A DNA stretch of 10,858 bases from Mucidula mucida (taxonomy: Eukaryota; Basidiomycota; Agaricomycetes; Agaricales; Physalacriaceae). Of this stretch, positions 1 to 8,946 are shown one piece after another (position 1 is the stretch's first letter; every line of letters begins with the position of its first letter). Below the pieces are notes generated by a model, which did not search any database, had not been told where the DNA came from, and saw only the letters and a list, made by a program, of their open reading frames with translations. The stretch lies in NCBI GenBank assembly GCA_015501055.1, contig JADNYV010001011.1, positions 1 through 10,858 of the forward strand, read 5' to 3'. Position numbers and translations under genes: made by a program.

Positions 1-480
1 GTTTAGATCGCCGCATATGCGGCTGGGACGTAGAAGAGACGTAAAAAGGCAGCATAGAACCAAGCGTTGGAGATGCCTGACGCTGACGAGAGAACTTGAG
101 TGGTGATTGGAGTCGATAGTCCAGAGGTTGACTAAGACGATGCCCACGAACACCATGGTAATGAGCGTGGACCAGACCCAGAGCTACCAGCGGGAGAAAG
201 TGGTGGTTCCTACAGAGGAGAAAAGATGTGCAGTCACTAGCACGCATGGTGACGAAAAGAAGGTACCAGATAGTATTTGAAAAGTAACATGATAGTGTAG
301 AAGTATCCCCAGTAGAACAACGTTCGTATTTCCGCGCGAGCTTCGACAATCTCCAAGGGGTAGTAAAGTGAGCTGCGAAATATCAGCATCCGGTTTAGAC
401 CTTTTTCCAAGAGCTCAAAGTGTAGCGTCGATGTAAGTTAAAGGAAACAAGCGCACGAAGGAGACTCATCGGACTCGTCG
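1..480 (-). pseudogene. Frame-broken polytopic membrane protein, C-terminal part
   Basis: Different minus-strand frames each give a protein-like hydrophobic stretch, in order: LFYWGYFYTIMLLFKYYLVP (near 265-325), then NHHFLPLVALGLV (near 170-208), then STLITMVFVGIVLVNLW (near 121-171), then ASGISNAWFYAAFLRLFYV (near 20-80), ending at a TAA at 3-5. The spacing, about three or four membrane helices with short loops, fits a multi-pass protein whose frame is broken by small indels near 255, 172 and 97. I do not recognise the family. A seven-helix fungal receptor-like or DUF6533-type protein is one possibility, unproven. No single frame is open across it, so chance hydrophobic stretches remain possible. 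Confidence 0.35.
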
Positions 481-1198
481 GCAGAGAGAGAGGTTAATCA
501 TCTAAATTTAGTAGAAAGGGACATGCAGTACGAGGCGAACAGCTTGACTGGTAGTCAAGTACAGAGGTTCCGGAAATTCTTGTCCGCGCAACCAAACACG
601 CCAAACAATTCAAATAATTAAGTACAAGTGATGATCGACCAAATAGGAAATACAGCTTTGACCTGATCCGCCATGATCTCTGTCAAAATCATTTCGATTC
701 TCGACCACGACGCGACATTCATGTAGTACACTACGTTTCGGCCATAAGGCCTGCTACTACTTCCTAGTGGCGCGTCCCCAGCAACAAAGAAACACCGTGT
801 AATTTGTTCCAAGGCTCGGCAAAGGGATGCCTCAAGGCGAGGGTATGGGCAGTGTGAAGAGCCTATAGGAGAATAGGGGAATAATTGGAGAACAAAACAG
901 GTATGGGCACATATAAGTGCCAAAATGTGGCTGACGATCTGCTAGGCAATGCTCATGCATATGGATAGGCATACGCGCGGCTTGGGCGACAGCCGATGGG
1001 GGCACCCAGAGGCTCTGACTATGGATAACGCTGGTAGCCATGACGGCGGTCGTTGACAAGTTGCTGAATGACCCTCATATCTGCGGCTTGTAGTTTTCCC
1101 ATTCCAACACCTTGTCCACGGCCTGTCTCTCTCTCGCAGTCATTCGAGGCTCTTCCATCGCCATACAGCTGTCGGCCATTTGGGCGTGTCCAACGCCT
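481..1198. other. No gene supported
   Basis: This interval holds short minus-strand frames only. One (618-923) has a C-terminal half, SRPYGRNVVYYMNVASWSR then MILTEIMADQVK, that looks more protein-like than the rest. It could belong to the broken membrane-protein locus to its left. I see no splice-consistent model, RNA gene or repeat. Confidence 0.4.
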
Positions 1199-1789
1199 TT
1201 AACAAAAGGCGCGCCTTATCCATATCAGCGATGCAACCGCTCGCTTCAGCGCTGTACGAGGCGCAGGGCACACCTCCATTACATCCAACCATCCTCCGAC
1301 AGCCTCTTGACTTTCCTTTGACGTTAATGCATGCATACATTTGCGGAGTCGACCGCTGCAATCCGCCCAGTCTCCGTTATGAACGAGCATGTCGTAGTCC
1401 ACGACTTGCAACGCCAATCTTTCGAGCACCGCAAAGTTTGGTGTTCCAAGTCCCCTGCAGACTATCGTGCAGAGGACTCGATCATCAGTGCTATATTTGA
1501 TCCCGAGTATAGAGACGAACGCGAACACATGTTTCATGGTTTCGACGCTGGTGATGGGGATGTTGGCAGGAAACATGCGTAAGAGGTACATGATGGAATG
1601 AAACACTGCTGGGTTCTTCAGACCACCAACCCAGTACCTCTGAGCGGTTAAGGAGTTGTTTGTCCTCCAGATAAACGCGGTGAGAGAGCTGCATTGGTCG
1701 GAGTCGAGAATTTTGGATCTAAGGTCAGTTATCAATTGTCTTTCCGGGTTTGAATAGCTGAATGTATGCGTATGCAGAGTCTGATTCAT
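1199..1789 (-). CDS. Cyclin-like protein (cyclin box), possibly the 3' exon of a longer gene
   Basis: 196-codon ORF. Residues about 35-155 read like a cyclin N-terminal fold of the Pcl/Pho80 or related fungal type: a helix with SLTAFIWRTNNSLT, then NPAVFHSIMYLLRMFPANI, then VFAFVSILGIKYSTDDR, which matches the usual aa.iLa.KyldD helix, then NFAVLERLALQVVDYDMLV, which matches the lnrmE..fL..ldydl.v helix, followed by DWADC. Such proteins activate a cyclin-dependent kinase. The N-terminal end is unclear: TAACTGACCTTAG on the minus strand ending near 1730 is a good branch-point-plus-acceptor, so the first residues from the ATG at 1789 may be intronic and the true upstream exon may lie in the 1725-1961 frame (IIPGYINNSAIRLCQFIAL). 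The family call rests on pattern recall only. Confidence 0.5.
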   Translation of the reverse strand: MNQTLHTHTFSYSNPERQLITDLRSKILDSDQCSSLTAFIWRTNNSLTAQRYWVGGLKNPAVFHSIMYLLRMFPANIPITSVETMKHVFAFVSILGIKYSTDDRVLCTIVCRGLGTPNFAVLERLALQVVDYDMLVHNGDWADCSGRLRKCMHALTSKESQEAVGGWLDVMEVCPAPRTALKRAVASLIWIRRAFC

Positions 1790-1973
1790 TGAAGGCCGTG
1801 AAGATTACGAGCGCGATGAATTGGCAGAGTCGAATAGCGGAGTTGTTGATATAGCCAGGAATAATAGCTCGCCCGTGTGGAAGGAAAGGCGCGCTTTGTT
1901 TTACTGCCACAGTGGACGCCTCATTTGGAGTCACCGACCGTCCTGCTACGTCCCTTTTCACCCCGCCGTGAGG

Positions 1974-2717
1974 TCAAACACTAACTCGTGCAATCCTGGC
2001 GAGCATCGATTCTCGATGAATTTTGATCTCGCTAACATTGGTGGAAGCATGTCTGGATGTGGACATAACACCTTCAAGACACTCATTCGCGACTCTCGGG
2101 CCTTCGGTGGTGTTTGTACGCGTAATTCGCGCGAGCAATGATTTTGTATGGACTCTTGTAACGGAGACGTCTGGGAAAGAAGAAGAAATTGCGGATAAGT
2201 TAACGCCCTTTGTCTGCATAACGTCATCCAGCTCCTTGCCGTGGTCAATTACACCAGCCGCCTCGTCGGGTGACGTGCGCGGCTCTTCTGGAGAAGAGGA
2301 CGATGTCGCTGTTGAGGTACTTGATGCAGAATGGTTGTGCTTGGCGTTAATATTGGTGCGGGAGAGCAATGGCGAACGCAGGAGCGCCGCTTGGTTCGCT
2401 TTCCGATTCATGTCGCACGTGGGGGCCATAAGAATCTGCTCTTTGGATGGATGCTGAGTGGTAGTGTCGCTCGAGGGATGTGGTCGTGATTCAAGTGGTG
2501 GTGGTGGGCAATTGAAGGTGACCCTGAACAAAGACCACTGTCCCGAAATGGACAAAGACAAATGACTTGGGGCACTGCCGCTACTGCTCACGCTTTGATG
2601 ATGCTGGCTTTCTGAGAGGGTAGGAGATCTTTGTTGTAGTCGAGCGCTCGGTTTTGTAGGTGGCGTTGGTTCACAGGTGGGTCCGGAAGACTTACCTTTT
2701 TGGGTTACAGATTGCAT
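1974..2717 (-). CDS. Ser/Thr/Pro-rich ORF with a duplicated basic motif
   Basis: 247-codon ORF from an ATG preceded by a C/A-rich leader. The first two thirds are low complexity (Ser, Thr, Pro runs such as SSTSTATSSSSPEEP), probably disordered. The C-terminal 65 residues hold two related segments, VSVTRVHTKSLLARITRTN and VSEIKIHRESMLARIARVSV, sharing S-[LM]-LARI-x-R. A splice-donor-like GTAAGT sits six to seven codons after the ATG, near 2693-2698, so the first exon may be very short. It lies just upstream of the cyclin-like ORF on the same strand and could be the regulatory N-terminal part of that gene, but I could not find a clean splice join. Function unknown. Confidence 0.4.
   Translation of the reverse strand: MQSVTQKGKSSGPTCEPTPPTKPSARLQQRSPTLSESQHHQSVSSSGSAPSHLSLSISGQWSLFRVTFNCPPPPLESRPHPSSDTTTQHPSKEQILMAPTCDMNRKANQAALLRSPLLSRTNINAKHNHSASSTSTATSSSSPEEPRTSPDEAAGVIDHGKELDDVMQTKGVNLSAISSSFPDVSVTRVHTKSLLARITRTNTTEGPRVANECLEGVMSTSRHASTNVSEIKIHRESMLARIARVSV
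1977..2168 (-). repeat. Two diverged copies of a 19-20 residue motif
   Basis: Copy 1 is 2112-2168 and copy 2 is 1977-2036, separated by 25 codons. They share V-S at the start, a basic residue then His or Arg, and S-[LM]-LARI-x-R. The similarity is much clearer in protein than in DNA, which suggests selection on the peptide or an old duplication. Copy 2 runs to the stop codon. Confidence 0.5.
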
Positions 2718-4782
2718 AAAGTGGATGCGCGTAGATGTGGGATGATTATTCGGTGACTGCTCTGATTTTTGAGGTATACGTCCTCTTCATAACGTACTAC
2801 CAACGATATGTAGAACGACCCACTGGTGAGTAGTATCTACATTCGGCCTGTTTTTCGTTGCACTCAACTTGCATCAGACGGACCTCCCGCATAAGAATGT
2901 GTTATTAAGCTAGTCATTACACTAGCGTTCTTCAGTCCCTAGGACGTCGAAATTACTTGCGCTACACTGTCTTCTCGAATACCTTCGCAAGGTCAATACG
3001 AAGGGCTCATTCTGTAAGTCTCTATTTCGGTCATTCTACTCGTATTTGTCGTCCATCCGGCTCAGAGCAGCTTTACCACTCATTTGAGGGCGGATTGCAG
3101 AGAATTACTCTTCAAGTATCCGACATCACGTCACTCGATTGCTTTCCTCTGGGTGTGGCATGAAGAGGTCGGCCTTGTTTCAGAATCCGTCGAGTACTTG
3201 CATCACACTCCCTTGCCCAACAAATCCCCTTGGAGCTACTTATTCTCGTTAATCTCTGTCTAGAGGTGGGGATGGTTGAAGATGACTGAGTGGCGACGAG
3301 CAGGCTAGAGTTGGACTTTTTGATTTCGTAGGCCATGTAGGCAGGTCTTATTGCGAACTTCTGTTTGAGGTTGATCTCCTCGGCAGTTACAACAAGTATG
3401 TCGGACCCATGCGCGGCCAGGATAGGTCCGATTCGGACAGTATCCTAGTATGTTCGGCAGGAAGGCTCTACGGTTAGACCTCTTCTACATCTTCGCTGCC
3501 AGAAATTCTGATACTGATTAGACAATTTGGTGTATGTAGCGCAAACTGTGAGTGAGACTCATCGGAAAGACAGCGGCATAGTGTCGAGCTCGTTTCTCAA
3601 AAATTGTGGTGATCAAGGTCGACGGGGATGCGGGCAAGCTCTTCTATCGAAATCATTAACCTCCCTTAGACAATTACCTGCCTCGCGTTCCTCGACATTG
3701 AGTGTGTGGATATGAGATTTGTAAGGATAGAGGCTCAAGGAATATAGTGTGTACGCGTACTACTTACATCATCTATCCTGTCCTTCTCTGCATGCACAGG
3801 TGGTACTGACAACGTTCCTTTGGAGAGTGTTATACCTGCATTGTTGGTTTCCTTGCCGGTCGCGTGCTAGTATCACGTTCAACGCAAACGAGTTTCCACT
3901 GCATGATATAACGCCAGCAACCGCTTCGTATCGAGGCTTTCAGCGACCTCTGTCGGGGTTCTTTGACGAGCTCAGTGTTGGAGAAAAATGGGGTGTTTCA
4001 CGTTTTCCCCATGCTTTAAGATGTTCGTCGGTTTTTGAGTTAGCTGAACGCCCAGTCCATTGGCCAGCTTGACGCTAAAAGGAAGTAGATCGGGAGCGGA
4101 TGAATACTAGCGAAGCCGTGCGTCCGTCTCGTTTTGGGTGGGGGAGGTTACTGCCAGCTTTGCAGATGACATCCAGAGTCAGGATGGGTTGGAGATAATT
4201 CATTATATGCGCGCGCAGGTTATTGATAGAAGGTTTTGACGGTTAGTCACCTTCAAGCATTTACTCTGTGTGTATGCTGCGTTTGTCCGTACATGCATTC
4301 ACATGCATTTACTCTTCATCGTGATCCCAAGCATTCGCAGGTGAAGTCTGATAAGTATAGCTGGACAAACTAGTAACGAGCTACTTCAATCTCTTCATTC
4401 GAGATTCAGTGAACTTCACTACTATGCCAGAGTTTAACAGTCTTGGACGCCTGTATACAGGTGTTCTTCATGAATCACCAACAAGTTCTGTGTGCAATGA
4501 TGGGCCTGTATCCTCGGCCTGTCCTTTTAGCGGTAGAATCAAAACGTAAACCTTTTCCGCGTCAAGGACGGGCACCAATGTGCATGACGTCCTACCCCTT
4601 CCGGCGAGAACTACTCCTGGGAGGCTTGGAAGTCAATGTGGTACTTGTGTTGGTAATCGATGGGGTAGCCAAAGCCGTAGCAGCGGTGTACAGAGTTGAC
4701 TAAGCTCAGGTAAGTAGAAGGTGCGCTCAATTCCGAAAGCCGACTCTTGTCTGAGGCCTCGTTGATCTCTTCTTGGTCGTAG
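2718..4782. other. About 2 kb without a supportable gene
   Basis: Only short frames occur, several without an ATG. A minus-strand frame at 3112-3336 (74 codons, Ser/Arg-rich) and a minus-strand stretch near 4600-4700 that reads CYGFGYPIDYQHKYHIDFQA are the most protein-like pieces, but neither has recognisable motifs or convincing partners. The second follows an acceptor-like CTTACCTGAGCTTAG, so it could be an exon of a lost gene. No long repeat, tRNA or transposon end is visible. It may be ordinary intergenic DNA or the remains of decayed genes. Confidence 0.45.
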
Positions 4783-5103
4783 TTATATTCGCAGGAGATA
4801 TGCCAGACTGGACCGACTTGTCTGAATGTGTCCGTTGTCTTTTAAAATCATATTGGCAATTGCGCCACATATCCCTATGATAAGATCGTTGTATTCAGAG
4901 GTGAATACGTCATTGCTTTGAAGGCGAAGCTCTTCGAGCTTCTGGTCCGTCACGCTCAAATATTTACAGTCAACGAAAAATTGATGAACAAACGACAATT
5001 TGAATACTTTGAACAACGCTGCTTGGATCCTATCTACATGTATAGCTACCAGCGAATCTCTAAGATATCCGACTAAAACATATTTACGGCTCATCCGACT
5101 CAT
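4783..5103 (-). CDS. 106-codon open frame overlapping the FunK1 3' end, doubtful
   Basis: The frame opens at an ATG immediately after an in-frame TAG and overlaps the last 20 bases of the kinase gene in another frame. The predicted product has no motif I recognise; its middle (SEYNDLIIGICGAIANMIL) is moderately hydrophobic. An ATG inside the end of the upstream coding region would not normally be used on a eukaryotic mRNA, so this is most simply kinase 3' UTR that happens to be open. It could also be an exon of a separate transcript or a decayed extension. Other chance frames of similar length occur in the window. Confidence 0.15.
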   Translation of the reverse strand: MSRMSRKYVLVGYLRDSLVAIHVDRIQAALFKVFKLSFVHQFFVDCKYLSVTDQKLEELRLQSNDVFTSEYNDLIIGICGAIANMILKDNGHIQTSRSSLAYLLRI

Positions 5104-7951
5104 CTAGTTTGAGCCTCTTGGGCTCAGGCTCCTTGTCTTCCGCGGGTCGCGAATTAAACGACCGCGCGCCCATACCCTCCAATCGCTTGTTCATGTGCTT
5201 CAGACTGATGGTTTTCAGCCTCTTTGTGCCATTCTCCACTTTGGAAGAAAGGAGAATATTTTCGTGAAAGTCGTATGTGATGGCGTGAGAAGTCACTTCC
5301 TCCAAGCGACGTTTCGCCTTACGACTAGAAGCATCTTCCGTCACTGGAGGAGAGCGTTGTGCGGGAAGCGGGATGAGACTGGCGTGATGACGCAGAGTCT
5401 CGTATAGCCACCGCGGATTGGCACGGCGTTCCAGCTGCGCCTGATAGATCGCAACAGAATCCCGATCATCTACTATGCCCCATTGTGCCAGTTTTGCTCG
5501 TTTGACCTCATATGCCTCAAAGTCTTTAGCTGACGGCTCCTCGTAGCCAACCAGCAACAATCCGGCAAGGTCTGTCAACAAGTCGTTGAATCCCGGGACC
5601 AGGAATTTCGCCAGGCGACATGAATCCTTGGCACAATAGGGCAACTCCACGCGTTTGTGGCGGCCGCCAGTTGGTCGGCCATAGCTGTCGGAGCCCTGGT
5701 CGTCGAATAGCGACTGAAGCCTATCGTAAAGATCATTGGGTGACATGTTGTGCTTCAGGTATCGGAGAGCGACATATAACAGGACCCAAAACGCAGACTC
5801 CCTATCGTCGTCGAGAGTGTGACCAACGGATTGCTTGTCTTTGCTGCCCTGCAGGATGTTGATTGACATGAATTGCCAAGTGCCCTAAGGGAATATATCA
5901 GAGGAGAGGAGTAGACCTATGTGGATACATACCGTGCGTCCTGGGCGATGAGTATGTCCTTCAAAGTCCAAAACTAGGCAGAGGTCCCAGTCGATAAGAA
6001 GTCCTTCGTGCGTGGGAGTAATCATGATATTTCCGCTACTAATATCTCGATGCAAGATATGAGCTAAATCGAAAGCACATTGGGCAGCTGAGAAATAATA
6101 TTAACATCAAGAAAGTCAGAGGGCGATGATGAGCATACCTTCCATGGCGTCGGCGATACAATTGACTAAGACTTTACAATTCCCGAAAGCGCTGAGATCG
6201 CGGGCGATGGTGTCGAGGAAGAGACGATGGCATTGAAGAGGGTTTTCAAGGCGGTAGTATTTGCGATCACGATAAGAGGATACGCCGAACGCTGAAAACG
6301 CGCTTCATGTGTCCGTGTTCGCATGCCCTCGACATCACCACCAACGACCATCATAGCAACATGCGGGACCTTTTTCTCCGCAAGAATATCGTAGATCTCT
6401 GCCTCCGGTCGCGTGCGCAGTGACTCCTCGCGCCAATAATCCTTCATGAAAAGGAGACTACCGTGCTTGGATTTCTTCGACTGCTCGCATTCTTTGCCAG
6501 GATTCGAGGTAAAGGCACAATCGTACGCTAAAGAGCGCCGCGTCGAGCGCGAAAATGGGGAGATGCACGTATCCTCGAAAACAGGTGCAGGAACAATGAA
6601 GGCCCGCTCGGCGCTATTGCCAAATTTGACAGTCATGCGCAGGAAGCGGTCTTCCGGGAGCGTTACGCCCATTGCTTCAGTGCACGACCTCATCTGCGCG
6701 TTGCAATGCCACATGTCTCTGTCGTACTTCTTGAACTGCACCAGGGCAGCTTCGGCGTCTGGATCGGTGGGAGGTACCTCGACCACTGTGGGATCGTAGC
6801 CACGCTGCTCAGAAGTGAGCTGCGAGAACCGCAGGTAGAATTGGAACAGATTTTATCTCCACCGCCTCTTGATAATCGAGCGGCGAGAGACAACAGCACC
6901 GCGACGGTCCCAGAAAATCGACCTCGCATATGTGCCGAAGACCACCACACTCATGAATGCTTGCGGTAGGACAAGAACATGGTGATGCCAGCGTACGATG
7001 CAATCTGGCCGCGGGTTTCTGCCGTGCACCGATTTACTCTCGCCAGGCCAGTCGTTCGCCGTGATGGGGTCAGACGGCAGATTCAGCCGACGAGAAACCG
7101 CAGCACCGGTAGAGATGCTAGGTGAAGACAAGCCGGAGGAGGGTTGGCTGACGGAAGGGGCGCCGGCAGCGGCAGCGGCAAAAGAGTCATAGTTGACATT
7201 GTCCTCCTCCTCCGCCTCACTGACTGTATCGCTGTTTCCAATTGGAGCGCCGGCAGTGGTTGTCTCAGGTGGGTCCACAAACGGATCGGCTGCGGCAGAA
7301 ACCTTGAACTCAGCGTTAGTTTCCATCAAGCGATGGACAGTGGTGTTCTTGGCGGGCAAATTATCCTCTGTATAATGCCCCATGTCGACGGCAACGTTTC
7401 GACACTCTCCGTCGGGTTTCCGAAATTCGCCAAACTTGGTGACGATAACGTTGGCGCCATGAGCTTCCTTCCTCTCTGTAATCGGCCAACCTTGGAAAGC
7501 GGCTGTCTATAGAACAGTAAGTATACAGCATTATCTCGCGAAATGAAACAGAAGAACGTACGAATGCACTATACATGTCTTTCTCGTGCTTTTTAGAGGC
7601 CATGCTGTGTAGGTCTCTGAGGCGTTCCTCGGGAATGGATTTCTTTCGATAGGCGGCTGGCGTATCCGCGTTCCATGGCATGAATGTTTCCATAAATTCC
7701 TCTGGGTCCATTCCAACAAGGTAATGGCCTTGAGTCTCATCGGTGACTCTGAGATACTGATTATTCATTTTTCGGATTTCGTCGTCGACAGAAAAGCGGT
7801 CTTGACCAGCAACTTTATTGAAAACTGGTGTTTGGTTCTGGGCGTAGGCGTCGTTCCAGGTATAAGTCTGGGGTGGTGTCGTTGGCTTTGAAGACGAAGG
7901 AGCAGTGTCCGGAGTCTGCGGCGCAGTACAGCTATCGACGGTATCTGCCAT
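5084..7951 (-). CDS. FunK1-family (fungal-type) protein kinase, four exons, exon 2 frameshifted
   Basis: Putative Ser/Thr kinase of the FunK1 family, which is expanded in mushroom-forming fungi; substrates are unknown. Exons (minus): 7951-7562, 7506-6139, 6087-5933, 5884-5084. The N-terminal domain (residues about 50-200) has HYLVGMDPEEFMETFMP and a KFGEFRKPDG stretch typical of the family, then a low-complexity insert with poly-Ala. Kinase core: LLFMKDYWREE carries the presumed ATP-site Lys (about residue 485), PEAEIYDIL the helix-C Glu, ILHRDISSGNIMI the catalytic loop (HRD at 599-601), and IDWD (619-621) replaces DFG, as usual in this family; RTGTWQFMS follows. The tail is Lys/Arg-rich and ends EPKRLKLDESDEP. 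Exon 2 holds five one-base frame breaks near 7017, 6956, 6882, 6852 and 6265; allowing for them, all exon phases close at about 904 codons, within the family range as I recall it. Family assignment is firm; whether the gene is functional is not. Confidence 0.9.
5885..5932 (-). other. Intron 3 of the FunK1 gene (48 bases)
   Basis: Starts GTATGT and ends CCCTTAG on the minus strand, phase 0. It joins ...THRPGRT to GTWQFMSINIL, the conserved (R)TGTWQFMS segment that follows the DWD motif in FunK1 kinases. Confidence 0.88.
6088..6138 (-). other. Intron 2 of the FunK1 gene (51 bases)
   Basis: Starts GTATGC and ends TTTCTCAG on the minus strand, phase 1. It joins ...LVNCIADAME to AAQCAFDLAHILHRD, the catalytic loop. 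The exon 2 frame leading into it is reached only after the frame break near 6265. Confidence 0.85.
7507..7561 (-). other. Intron 1 of the FunK1 gene (55 bases)
   Basis: Phase-0 intron starting GTACGT and ending CTATAG on the minus strand. It joins ...KDMYSAF to TAAFQGWPITERK..., restoring a frame that runs on into MGHYTEDNLPAK. Reading straight through the intron instead gives an unrelated tail that soon stops. Confidence 0.85.
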
Positions 7952-8481
7952 TGTGAAAATGAGAATTGAGTAGTAGTGGTGGGGAAAGGCGAAAGCAAGT
8001 CGCAGCCACGAGGTAGCCTTTATACTGCTGAGAATCCATTGTCCCGTGACTTACCAGGCAAGAAATGTGGACAGAATTCCCAAAGAGGCAATAGAGAATT
8101 GGCGAACAATGAGAAGAGTGGACGGTGTGGTGGTTCTTTGTTAAGAGCCAACGAGTAACGTGATCGAGGTCGCCTTGATCGTGTCGCCGAGCTGCCGATC
8201 ATCCACCTTCACACTGTCTGCCTCTAAGTGATAGAATCCATGCCTTGCTCCACGAATTCGTAGACGTCTGGCCTCAACATGTCACCACTCTTCAAGCCGT
8301 CCACCCCAGTTCAATGCCACTAGCCGGCGCAGATGGCAGATCGACAACAAAGATCCTAGAGGTGCAGCCGATTCCCCCCGAGCACGACGTCCTTAGAGCT
8401 GTTCCCCTCGCCCTGAAGCTGTGATACATGTCGTTGAATCCTGGCGAGCGTCGAAGCATCAATTCAACAGCCATTTTCTGA
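7952..8481. other. Kinase upstream region and unexplained open frame
   Basis: The first 80 bases hold the kinase leader and TATA box. Beyond that, a plus-strand frame is open from about 8179 to a TGA at 8422-8424; it contains RIHALLHEFVDVWPQHVTTL and KILEVQPIPPEHDVLRAVPL, which look protein-like but match no family I know. It has no good start. A short decayed gene fragment next to the transposon relic is possible. Confidence 0.3.
8019..8024 (-). promoter_or_regulatory. TATA box of the FunK1 gene
   Basis: TATAAA on the minus strand, about 70 bases upstream of the ATG at 7951. A pyrimidine-rich leader (CCACCACTACTACTC) lies between it and the start, and the start context CACAATGG is favourable. 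Two other predicted genes in the window have a TATA-like element at nearly the same distance. Confidence 0.5.
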
Positions 8482-8860
8482 TCATTTCATTGATATCATT
8501 GGGATCCCATCATTGTCTGCATCCGCGATCTGACTGTAAGTCGCATCATCTATGCCCGCGGCACTTTTCGTGTTACCCTCCAGCAAGTCAGCCTCCATGG
8601 CAGCCACCTCTTTCGGCGTGACAGGAGCAGTGAGAATGGGAGACGTCGTCGCATCGCCAGTCCGGCGTGGTATACTCTTGGCAAGAAAGTCATTCAACGC
8701 CTGTCGGATCTGGTCGAACTGTTCTGGAGGATCGTCGGGAGGATTCAGACGTGCTTCAAAAACCGTGCTTCAACATCACTGACCAGCACGTCAGAGATTT
8801 AATGATCCAGGGACACTTTTCTTCTTGCTTCCATAGTTCTGGATGAGTTCTCCTTCGACG
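8482..8860 (-). mobile_element. LINE-like reverse transcriptase fragment, dead
   Basis: The translation RLNPPDDPPEQFDQIRQALN, then FLAKSIPRRTGDATTSP, then VTPKEVAAMEADLLEG, then KSAAGIDDATYSQI matches the linker and start of the RT domain in a retrotransposon polyprotein family abundant in Agaricomycetes (usual pattern: RLNPP..P..FD......N..L...IP..T, then SA.GiD..tY..I). Upstream, RRKVSLDH then a stop (TAA at 8799-8801) then ISDVLVSDVEAR continues the same family. A 14-bp tandem duplication at 8750-8777 breaks the frame within VEARLNPP. After KSAAGIDDATYSQIADADND the frame shifts to DINEMIRKWLLN and similarity ends. The catalytic palm, with its metal-binding Asp pair, is absent. It is therefore a short inactive relic, about 0.5 kb upstream of the kinase start. 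Confidence 0.7.
8750..8777. repeat. 14-bp tandem duplication inside the reverse transcriptase relic
   Basis: CGTGCTTCAA occurs at 8750-8759 and again at 8764-8773, a period of 14. Leaving out one 14-base unit gives a continuous reading through VSDVEARLNPPDDPPEQ on the minus strand, so the duplication is the cause of this frame break. Confidence 0.75.
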
Positions 8861-8946
8861 AGCCGATTTCTGCTTGTGCTCACTCTGACTCACATCGCAC
8901 AACGATCAGGGAATGAACTCCCCCGAATCTCATGTCCGGCAATACT

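Noticed and set aside
10..23. Perfect 14-base palindrome GCCGCATATGCGGC
   Set aside because: It falls where the minus-strand reading gives Ala-Ala-Tyr-Ala-Ala just before a stop. It is short and single, with no second copy or neighbouring signal, so codon coincidence is enough.
1992..2004. 13-base identity AATCCTGGCGAGC shared with 8437-8449
   Set aside because: The two sites lie in unrelated contexts and the match does not extend. A 13-base match is expected by chance in a window of this size.
2023..2457. 144-codon plus-strand open frame
   Set aside because: It lies opposite the Ser/Thr-rich minus-strand ORF and looks like its shadow. The low-complexity codons of the minus strand leave few stops on the other strand.
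3426..3438. Inverted repeat GTCCGA-T-TCGGAC
   Set aside because: A six-base stem with a one-base loop in a region with no gene or terminator context; it is not meaningful alone.
6446..6799. 117-codon plus-strand frame, and others at 6706-6969 and 7144-7512
   Set aside because: All lie antisense to conserved FunK1 kinase sequence, so they are shadows.
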